From the NCBI RefSeq assembly GCF_003467125.1, contig NZ_QSFA01000040.1, positions 1 through 8,970 on the forward strand: a stretch of DNA of 8,970 nt, in the 5' to 3' direction. The DNA is from Megasphaera sp. AM44-1BH. GTDB taxonomy: Bacteria > Bacillota > Negativicutes > Veillonellales > Megasphaeraceae. Below the pieces are notes generated by a model. It searched no databases, was not told the DNA's origin, and saw only the letters and a list, made by a program, of their open reading frames with translations. Positions 1 through 5,370 of the stretch are shown one piece after another. A program made the translations under genes and the position numbers. Position 1 is the first letter of the stretch. Each line of letters opens with the position of its first letter.

Positions 1-20
1 ATCTTGGGAGGTAAATGACT

Positions 21-287
21 ATGAACCGTGAAGAAATCAAGAAAGCCATCGCCAATGCCGTTGTAGACTTTGCCAAGAGAGAAGCCGAAGCAGCTATCAA
101 GTCCATCGACCTGGATGACATCCAGAAACTGGTGGAAGTGCAGATGAAGAACTTCACAGATCCTCTGGAGGCGGAAATCCAGACTACTACCAGCTGGTGG
201 GTCAAAATCCGCAACCGTCTCTACATCACCCTGATGCAGCAGGCAGTCAAAACCATCGTGGCTGATGTAAAACAGAAGATTGCATGA
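21..287 (+). CDS. Small charged protein of unknown function (88 aa)
   Basis: I do not recognise this protein. A GGAGG ribosome binding site at 7-11 lies 9 bases before ATG 21 but only 3 bases before the in-frame ATG at 15, so ATG 21 is the better start (88 aa; 90 aa from ATG 15). The product is rich in Lys, Glu and Ala, is predicted to be mostly helical, has no signal peptide or membrane segment, and carries a conspicuous TTTSWW motif in its second half. The stop TGA is followed directly by a strong terminator, so it is the last or only gene of its transcript; any promoter lies outside the window. By eye it is more GC-rich than the following gene. A decayed relative of its 3' end occurs at about 2125-2293. 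That it is a real gene is well supported by start, stop and terminator spacing. Its function is unknown. Confidence 0.75.
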   Translation: MNREEIKKAIANAVVDFAKREAEAAIKSIDLDDIQKLVEVQMKNFTDPLEAEIQTTTSWWVKIRNRLYITLMQQAVKTIVADVKQKIA

Positions 288-290
288 GCA

Positions 291-337
291 AAGCCGATAC
301 GGGACATCAGGAAGGATGTTCTGTATCGGCTTTTTTA
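291..337 (+). terminator. Rho-independent terminator T1
   Basis: Bases 291-308 pair with 315-332 over 18 positions (two G-T wobbles), with a six-base loop AGGAAG at 309-314 and then a T run at 331-336. It starts 3 bases after the stop codon of the 88-aa gene. The outer arm is AAGCCGATAC and its complement. The inner part GGGACATC/GATGTTCT recurs in altered form in terminator T2. Confidence 0.95.
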
Positions 338-557
338 TGTTATACTAAATATAAATAGTTTTAGACAATAAAAATAAAGAATTTAATAGGGCATGAATAG
401 GTTGTGAACTGTTGCATCTATGAGGAAAAATAGTATGGTTGTTGTTACTGTTGGAGTGGAACTCAATTATCATAACGAGTGTTTTTTGTGTTGAATACTG
501 AAATGTTAGATTTTGCTTAAGATTTAAATGAATTTTTTAGAATTTGGAGGTAATGTG

Positions 558-2120
558 ATGGATAATCTTTTTATTGGTAAAATCCCTATTACCCAAAACC
601 GATATTTCAACCCGTTTTCTAACTTACTAGATATGATTCAGTACTATTATGATATGGCGCAACGTAACAATATAGAGGAATTGGATTGTTTTATCGATGT
701 GGAATACTCTGCATATCGCGATTCTTTCCCTAAGTTACAGAATACTGAGGAACTTCAAAATACGATTATTAAGAAAACAAGAGAATGGATGATAGGGCAT
801 CCAGATAATGACTGGCTGAATTTTGATGAAACGCGAATGGATCAGCTCTTAGACAATGCGTTCTTTCAGGAATACCGTTTGCAAGCAAGAAAATTTTATC
901 ATAAGTATGCTTTCCTTGAACTTTATACTTATAGTAAATTGCAAAGTTTGGCTGTAACTCAGCTACCGCAGATACGTTCGGTAATGGCCTGGTATTTCTT
1001 ATGTTATAATGACATGATTAAATCCATAATGTCTTTTGGCTTCTTTACGCCTTTGGCGGATATTTATCAAAAATGGGGCTGGCGGTGGTTTACGTACACG
1101 ATAAAAGAAGACCATTTGGATGCTGTTTTATATATATGGGCTGTTTACGCTATCAGAGCTTGTAAGCACGTTCATAATATTCCTAAAAACACATTAAAAA
1201 AAGATTTAATGGATATTTATTCGGAATTTTTGATTTTGCTGACCCGCAGTGATTCCTTACAGCAGAATGAACAATATCTATCGTTCTTGAAGAAAGAAAT
1301 TCAATGTTTTGATGATGATGAGATTGATTCACTTAAAAATCAAATTCAAAAAACTGAGCATCAAAACTTTAAATTAATGCAGGATAAAAAGACTATTGAG
1401 AGAAGTTGTGCGGTGTTAAAACAGGAAATTAAGAAATTGCAGAATGACCAATATCGTACGGATGACGAAAAGGCAAAAGGAATAATCGAACGGATTTATG
1501 CAGCTCTTCCTGAAAACAAGGACCAGGCAATTAACGAAGTTAATATTTCAAAGGTTTGGGATAAACTTTCGCCATTAACGCAAAAAAATATAGAAACAGC
1601 TTTGAATTTATATCAGTCTCGTCAACGGGCAGATCTTGCGTCATTTCTTTTGATTAGCTGCATAGAAACTGAAATGAAAGGTAATTTTTTTGCTCCGTTT
1701 AAGGAAAGTTCTTTATATCGTTCGATACAAGTAAATTTTTGCAATAATAAACGTTATAAACAGGTTCATAATGCATTATATAAAAAGGGAATTTATCCGA
1801 CAATGGGAGCGATTCCTTTTGTTGGTCGGGCTGTAAATTCTCCTAAAGCCATTGTTGCTAGTGAAGTAATTGCAAAGTTTGCAGAGTTTCTTAGTGATGA
1901 GAAAGAAGCATTTTGTAAGATTTGTCGAGCAATTGATACATATCGAATGGGCTTAAATAAACTCAGCATCCTTAATATTCGCAATGGTGTGGCCCATGGC
2001 GATCCAACAGTTGAGGAGAAATGCGATCAACAATGTTTCACTGATATTAAGCATTTTTTATATGACCCACCACTACAGATTATGATTTCGATTTTACTGC
2101 ATTCTAAGAAGAAAAGGTGA
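558..2120 (+). CDS. Coiled-coil protein with C-terminal HEPN-like domain, putative RNase or defence effector (520 aa)
   Basis: ATG 558 is chosen because GGAGG at 546-550 sits 7 bases upstream; the longer in-frame start at 528 would put that site inside the gene. Seen in the sequence: a mostly helical N-terminal half rich in aromatics (about residues 1-240), a heptad-like charged coiled coil at about 250-310, and a helical C-terminal region with the motif RNGVAH at 475-480. R-N-x3-H fits the Rx4-6H signature of HEPN domains, where Arg and His form the RNA-cutting site of many toxins and abortive-infection proteins. From that family knowledge I infer an RNase-type effector, with the N-terminal half as sensor or regulator. 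No transmembrane or signal sequence is evident. It is a single-gene unit between terminators T1 and T2, and its base composition is visibly more AT-rich than the flanking small gene and hsdM, which suggests transfer. Alternative: a non-catalytic HEPN scaffold. I do not recognise the family of the N-terminal 340 residues. Confidence 0.88.
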   Translation: MDNLFIGKIPITQNRYFNPFSNLLDMIQYYYDMAQRNNIEELDCFIDVEYSAYRDSFPKLQNTEELQNTIIKKTREWMIGHPDNDWLNFDETRMDQLLDNAFFQEYRLQARKFYHKYAFLELYTYSKLQSLAVTQLPQIRSVMAWYFLCYNDMIKSIMSFGFFTPLADIYQKWGWRWFTYTIKEDHLDAVLYIWAVYAIRACKHVHNIPKNTLKKDLMDIYSEFLILLTRSDSLQQNEQYLSFLKKEIQCFDDDEIDSLKNQIQKTEHQNFKLMQDKKTIERSCAVLKQEIKKLQNDQYRTDDEKAKGIIERIYAALPENKDQAINEVNISKVWDKLSPLTQKNIETALNLYQSRQRADLASFLLISCIETEMKGNFFAPFKESSLYRSIQVNFCNNKRYKQVHNALYKKGIYPTMGAIPFVGRAVNSPKAIVASEVIAKFAEFLSDEKEAFCKICRAIDTYRMGLNKLSILNIRNGVAHGDPTVEEKCDQQCFTDIKHFLYDPPLQIMISILLHSKKKR

Positions 2121-2124
2121 TTCT

Positions 2125-2293
2125 GAATTTGAAATTCCTGAAAAGCTAGACTTTTCAAGAGGCGGAGACTGTACTGCATAAAATCCGAACTATCACCAAT
2201 TGGTGGTTTGTTAGCCTCTATAACCAAACTAATGGAGATGCCGGTAATGCTATTGTAGTTGATGCAAAATAGCAAAATAGAAGATTTTATGAG
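2125..2293 (+). pseudogene. Decayed copy of the 3' end of the 88-aa gene
   Basis: Reading 2150-2272 gives a 40-codon open stretch with no start, containing EAE, then TITNWW, then AIVVDAK and a stop. It lines up with EAE, TTTSWW and TIVADVK near the end of the 88-aa protein. At DNA level, 2279-2293 (AGAAGATTTTATGAG) matches 274-288 (AGAAGATTGCATGAG) at 13 of 15 bases, and a related terminator follows each. Upstream, a second frame (from 2125) has a weak match to the EIQKL region, implying at least one frameshift, and there is an internal deletion after the WW pair. It therefore looks like a broken paralogue tail. The match is by eye and could be weaker than it seems. Confidence 0.5.
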
Positions 2294-2339
2294 AAAGACG
2301 GTACAGAACTTCGGGAAAGATGTTCTGTACCGTCTTTTT
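2294..2339 (+). terminator. Rho-independent terminator T2
   Basis: Bases 2294-2309 pair perfectly with 2322-2337. The stem can extend inward past one T-T mismatch to 2312/2319, leaving loop GGGAAA, and a T run follows (2335-2339). Its 3' arm GATGTTCTGTACCGTC closely resembles that of T1 (GATGTTCTGTATCGGC). It separates the HEPN-like gene from the nuclease-helicase gene. Confidence 0.93.
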
Positions 2340-2449
2340 ATTTTTCTGTAATCAATAGGGAATGTACAATTTTTATTATTTGTATTATGCTTTTAGTAAG
2401 GAAAATAACATAATGACATTCTTTCTTGCGCAAAGAGGAGGTGTAGTGG

Positions 2450-4276
2450 ATGTATTCTTTTTGTACATATTTAGTAGAACAATTTAAACAAATTGATAAA
2501 TCTGCATGGCTGGAAACCATGAAAGCAGCTCATCAACGATATGAAGCAGAATATCCAGGGCGGACTTTGCATCCAGATCAAATTTTTGCTTGGAATGATT
2601 GCTTTGATGTCCTGCAGAGAGTTCTGGCAGCTTTTCCGTATCCGGACTTTTACATCGTCTTTGAATATATGCTCTATCAGGAAAACGGTTGCCGACCAGA
2701 CGTCTTGCTTGTCAGTAGCGATCAGGTTTTTGTCCTCGAATTTAAACATAAAGATCACGCGACAGATGCGGATATTGCCCAGGCTGATATGTATAGTCGT
2801 TTTATGAGCACTTGTCATGTAGAATCGCGGGGAAAGGAAATCATTACTTGCTTAGTATTGACGACGTCGAAATCTAAGGAAGAATATCTCGATGGCTCTA
2901 TCCATTTTGTCTCTGAAATCGGATTAAAAAAATTATTAAAAACGCGAGTTAAGGCTCCTCAGAAAACGCTTGACATTGAAAAGTGGGAAGCTTCTATTTA
3001 TGAGCCGGATAAAAGCTCCTTAAGAGCTATGATAGATATGTTCGAAAAAGGTGAGCTACCCCATTTAAAAACGGCAAGAAGCTCAAAAATCCCTGTAGCC
3101 GCTGCTTTTTTGAAAAAGGTAACGGCTGTAGCCAAAGCCCAAAAAGAACATTGGCTGTGTATTGTCAGCGGTGTGCCCGGAGCCGGAAAAACGTTGCTAG
3201 GGGTACAATACATTTATGAAATGCGTAAGCCAGACAGTCCTTATAAAAATGCCAATGCAGCTTACGTGTCAGGAAATGGGCCTTTGCTCAAAGTATTGCA
3301 AGGACAGTTAAAATACCCAACTTTTCTGATGAAGGCACCAGACTTTGTCAAATCGTATAATCAGAAACGCCTTAAAGAGACAGAACTTGTCGTATTTGAT
3401 GAAGCACAGCGTATGTGGTCTGAAGAACAAATGAAAGAAAAACATCGCGGTGATTTTTCGGAAAATCAACAAATTATCGACATTCTTTCAAGTCCTGATT
3501 GGAGTGTCTTAATTGCCCTTATTGGCGAAGGGCAAGAAATTTATAAGGGCGAAGATGGTGGTATCGAAGCTTGGGTAAAAGCTCTACCATCAACTTGGAA
3601 AGTGGCTTGCTCACCGAAATACGAAGAAGATTTTAAGCATTGTCAAGCAAAAGAACTGCAGGTCGAACCGAGCTTACATCTCAATGTTTCCATTCGCTCG
3701 CAAGGGGCTGAACAGGTCAGCAATTTCGTTAACGCGTTGCTGGATAATAAACTTGAAGAAGCAAAAAAACTTTACCACGAAATCAAGAAAAAACATTTCC
3801 GTATGTACGTTACACAAGACTTTAAAGCTATCAAAGACTATTGCCATATTCTCTATGATGGCCGTGATGACAAACGTTACGGGTGCATTACGTCTTCACA
3901 AAATCCTAAGGTGAAAAGAGATACTAATATCGCTCGCTGGTTTAATGATTTACCGACAAGCTTGGCCTCATGCTGTCAAATGAAAGTGTCCCAATCAGAA
4001 TTTGATGTTGAAGGATTGGAACTGGATTTACCCGTTGTTGGCTGGTTTGATGATCTGATGTGGCAAGATGGTAAATGGGTGCCTTATAAAAAAAATTGGT
4101 CTGGTCAGATGGAGAAGTGCGTACCCGGTACACCGGATTATCGCTACCGCATCAATACGTACCGCGTTCTTCTCACACGTGGTCGTGATGGCGTACTGAT
4201 TTATGTACCGAATAAAGAAAACCTTATGCCTGTTTATCAAGTTCTGCGGGATGTGGGCATAGGCGAGTTGCAATAG
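2450..4276 (+). CDS. PD-(D/E)xK nuclease fused to DUF2075-type SF1 helicase/ATPase (608 aa)
   Basis: GAGGAGG at 2435-2441 lies 8 bases before ATG 2450. The N-terminal domain has a PD-(D/E)xK nuclease layout: E72, then RPDVLLV with D84, then VLEFKHK with E97 and K99. The second part is a P-loop motor: Walker A GVPGAGKT at 241-248, Walker B VVFDEAQ with D317-E318, a DVEGLELD segment near 519, and NTYRVLLTRGRDG near 569-581 resembling helicase motif VI. This matches the DUF2075 branch of superfamily 1. By family knowledge it should use ATP to move on or remodel nucleic acid while the N-terminal domain cuts it, in the cytoplasm. Such nuclease-helicase fusions are common in defence islands, so an anti-phage role is inferred, not shown. 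All expected catalytic residues are present. It stands alone between T2 and T3. I cannot assign it to a named defence system. Confidence 0.93.
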   Translation: MYSFCTYLVEQFKQIDKSAWLETMKAAHQRYEAEYPGRTLHPDQIFAWNDCFDVLQRVLAAFPYPDFYIVFEYMLYQENGCRPDVLLVSSDQVFVLEFKHKDHATDADIAQADMYSRFMSTCHVESRGKEIITCLVLTTSKSKEEYLDGSIHFVSEIGLKKLLKTRVKAPQKTLDIEKWEASIYEPDKSSLRAMIDMFEKGELPHLKTARSSKIPVAAAFLKKVTAVAKAQKEHWLCIVSGVPGAGKTLLGVQYIYEMRKPDSPYKNANAAYVSGNGPLLKVLQGQLKYPTFLMKAPDFVKSYNQKRLKETELVVFDEAQRMWSEEQMKEKHRGDFSENQQIIDILSSPDWSVLIALIGEGQEIYKGEDGGIEAWVKALPSTWKVACSPKYEEDFKHCQAKELQVEPSLHLNVSIRSQGAEQVSNFVNALLDNKLEEAKKLYHEIKKKHFRMYVTQDFKAIKDYCHILYDGRDDKRYGCITSSQNPKVKRDTNIARWFNDLPTSLASCCQMKVSQSEFDVEGLELDLPVVGWFDDLMWQDGKWVPYKKNWSGQMEKCVPGTPDYRYRINTYRVLLTRGRDGVLIYVPNKENLMPVYQVLRDVGIGELQ

Positions 4277-4284
4277 AACACACA

Positions 4285-4329
4285 AAAAACGGTATAAGGC
4301 ATCGGGTTACAATGTTTTATACCGTTTTT
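4285..4329. terminator. Bidirectional terminator T3 between convergent genes
   Basis: AAAAACGGTATAA at 4285-4297 pairs with 4317-4329, and a further five pairs (two wobbles) extend inward to 4302/4312. The A-rich left arm and T-rich right arm give a U tail on both strands, so it can end both the nuclease-helicase transcript (stop at 4276) and the sigma-like transcript (stop at 4346). The motif GGTATAAGGCATCGGG is related to the left arm and loop of T2. Confidence 0.9.
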
Positions 4330-4345
4330 CTATGCTTAGAAGGCT

Positions 4346-4861
4346 CTAGTCGTCAATTAAGTGGCGATACTTTTCCCTGAAGCGCTTCATTTCTTCTGCA
4401 AAAGTACGCTGTGGACGACCCAGGAGCTTTGCTACTTTACGGTCTGAGATACCATCTGGATGTTCACTCCAGATGGCGATTAGTTTATCTGCCTCTGAGT
4501 CCAGTTCTCGCAGCTTGGCGAAGAGATACTGCAGTAAATTTCGGTCAGAAACTATCTTTTCTGCAATAGCTTTTGTGTCTGCAACATGGTCCAGAAGAGT
4601 GCCATTGCTGGAACCATCATTATTGAAAATGGGTTCATCTAATGAGTCGGTTGATGAAATATAGAATTCACAATCCAGACAATGCGCATCACAAAGCCAC
4701 CATTTTCCTTTAGGGCAATAGCAACGGTTTTGATATTGCATCCGTTTCCGGGCTGTATTGCAGTAGCGGTCATGTGCTTTATAAAATTCACCAGAAACGC
4801 TGTACCATTTTTTACTGTTTTTGTCATAAATCTTTTTGTCTTGATTTTCTTTGTTTGTCAT
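4346..4861 (-). CDS. Sigma-70 region 4-like HTH protein with Cys cluster, mobile-element type (171 aa)
   Basis: The start is taken at minus-strand ATG 4861-4859, 7 bases after GGAGG (complement of 4869-4873); ATG 4864 is adjacent, in frame and also possible. A still longer ORF reaches 4969, but its extra residues look non-coding. The N-terminal part reads KIYDKNSKKWYSV, followed by a Cys cluster RCYCPKGKWWLCDAHCLDCEF (C-x-C-x8-C-x3-C-x2-C) that may bind zinc. The C-terminal part, ADKLIAIWSEHPDG then ISDRKVAKLLGRPQRTFAEE, is a helix-turn-helix like sigma-70 region 4. Small sigma-like proteins of this architecture are known from prophages and conjugative or mobilisable elements of Firmicutes, where they are thought to control element genes. 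Here it faces the other genes and is the only clear regulator in the window. Its ribosome binding site is buried in a hairpin. Target promoters cannot be told from the window. Confidence 0.87.
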   Translation of the reverse strand: MTNKENQDKKIYDKNSKKWYSVSGEFYKAHDRYCNTARKRMQYQNRCYCPKGKWWLCDAHCLDCEFYISSTDSLDEPIFNNDGSSNGTLLDHVADTKAIAEKIVSDRNLLQYLFAKLRELDSEADKLIAIWSEHPDGISDRKVAKLLGRPQRTFAEEMKRFREKYRHLIDD

Positions 4862-4894
4862 CATTTGTCCTCCGTTCGTTCCCGAACCGGAGGA
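4859..4894 (-). promoter_or_regulatory. Hairpin burying the ribosome binding site of the sigma-like gene
   Basis: On the minus strand, TCCTCC (4894-4889) pairs with GGAGGA (4873-4868), and GTTCG (4887-4883) pairs with CGAAC (4878-4874), with one bulged G (4888) and a GGAA tetraloop of the GNRA type. The GGAGG that serves ATG 4861/4864 is thus fully paired with an anti-Shine-Dalgarno sequence. This is the layout expected for translational control of the regulator. The pairing is seen; the regulation is inferred. Confidence 0.65.
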
Positions 4895-5076
4895 GATGGC
4901 AAAATAAAAGAGCGTGACAGGTCGCAACCGGAACGGGAGTAAAAATCTCGTTTCGTTTGAACCTGCCATGCTCGTAGACAGGGGTAGCTATTTAGTTTTA
5001 ACCACCATGGCCATTCGAGCCACCTGTGTACTTTAGGTGAACGTCTATAGCGGTAGACCTTTTAACGTCTTATCTG

Positions 5077-5159
5077 GGACATCGTTTTCTTTCTTGGCTA
5101 TAGTATGCCTCAAAATATCGATCTAAGTAGGGTCATAAAGATGTCCGTTTTTTGAGGCA
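5077..5159. repeat. Two interleaved inverted repeats (pseudoknot-like order)
   Basis: GGACATC (5077-5083) is complementary to GATGTCC (5140-5146), and TGCCTCAAAA (5106-5115) to TTTTGAGGCA (5150-5159). The four arms occur in the order A, B, A', B', which cannot form two nested hairpins but could form a pseudoknot in RNA, or paired protein-binding sites in DNA. The 10-base pair is perfect. Confidence 0.7.
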
Positions 5160-5160
5160 A
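5132..5160 (-). promoter_or_regulatory. Weak candidate promoter for the sigma-like gene
   Basis: On the minus strand, TTGCCT (5160-5155) and TATGAC (5137-5132) are 17 bases apart, each matching four of six consensus positions. The -35 box overlaps the right arm of the TGCCTCAAAA inverted repeat, whose left arm lies just past the expected start point, so the repeat could be an operator. Transcription from here would give a leader of about 260 bases. The support is thin. Confidence 0.25.
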
Positions 5161-5212
5161 TAAGAGCATAAAAAATGAGAAAATTTGAGACGAGCTGATA
5201 AATGCGCAAAAG

Positions 5213-5247
5213 ACGTACCGGACATGAGTATGTCCGGTACGTTTTTT
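5213..5247 (+). terminator. Orphan Rho-independent terminator T4
   Basis: ACGTACCGGACAT (5213-5225) pairs perfectly with 5230-5242 around the loop GAGT, followed by a T run to 5247. No + strand gene lies between the sigma-like gene and this hairpin, so what it terminates is unclear. It also insulates the hsdM promoter just downstream. A short CTTTTG tail on the minus strand may allow weak activity in the other direction. Confidence 0.92.
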
Positions 5248-5260
5248 ATAAGCCGAAATA

Positions 5261-5290
5261 TTGAAGGAAAAAGCTTTTGTGATGTATAAT
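5261..5290 (+). promoter_or_regulatory. Sigma-A type promoter of the hsdMS operon
   Basis: TTGAAG at 5261-5266 and a perfect TATAAT at 5285-5290 are separated by 18 bases, directly downstream of T4. The expected start near 5297 leaves a leader of about 74 bases before the hsdM ATG. No operator was evident. Confidence 0.75.
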
Positions 5291-5370
5291 AAAATAGTTA
5301 TATTAGCGCTTGGATTGAATGTCGTGAGAAGACCTTCAATAGCAATTTAAAGTAGTAAGGAGACTCGGAA

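Larger units (their letters stand above)
4868..5212. other. Non-coding stretch rich in inverted repeats; possible structured leader or RNA
   Basis: No convincing gene lies here. The stretch holds many complementary segments. There is a hairpin at 4929-4955 (CGGAAC+GAG with CTC+GTTTCG, loop TAAAAAT) enclosed by CAGGT/ACCTG at 4918-4922 and 4961-4965. GCCATG 4965-4970 complements CATGGC 5006-5011, while GCTCG 4970-4974 complements CGAGC 5016-5020. Small hairpins are CACCT/AGGTG (5021-5025, 5035-5039) and GTCTA/TAGAC (5043-5047, 5054-5058). AACGTCT is a direct repeat at 5040-5046 and 5064-5070. It could be a long 5' leader of the minus-strand sigma-like gene or a + strand RNA ending at T4. The 4929-4955 hairpin contains a G-U pair only in the + strand RNA, which slightly favours that strand. 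I recognise no known RNA family. Confidence 0.4.

Noticed and set aside
528..557. Earlier start for the HEPN-like gene
   Set aside because: The GGAGG at 546-550 would be inside the gene, and no ribosome binding site precedes ATG 528.
333..557. Promoter of the HEPN-like gene
   Set aside because: Several TTG and TATxAT-like words occur (for example TATCAT at 468-473), but none has a convincing partner at 16-18 bases, so none is annotated.
2027..2275. Minus-strand open frame of 82 codons
   Set aside because: It overlaps the 3' end of the HEPN-like gene and the remnant, with no ribosome binding site or recognisable motif; taken as a chance frame.
4682..4942. Open frame of 86 codons on the + strand, hydrophobic
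   Set aside because: It lies almost entirely antisense to the well-supported sigma-like gene and has no ribosome binding site; its hydrophobic look comes from the complementary Lys/Glu-rich coding strand.
4862..4969. Longer N-terminus for the sigma-like gene
   Set aside because: The added 35-36 residues would run across the ribosome-binding-site hairpin and look non-coding, while GGAGG is ideally placed for ATG 4861 (or 4864).
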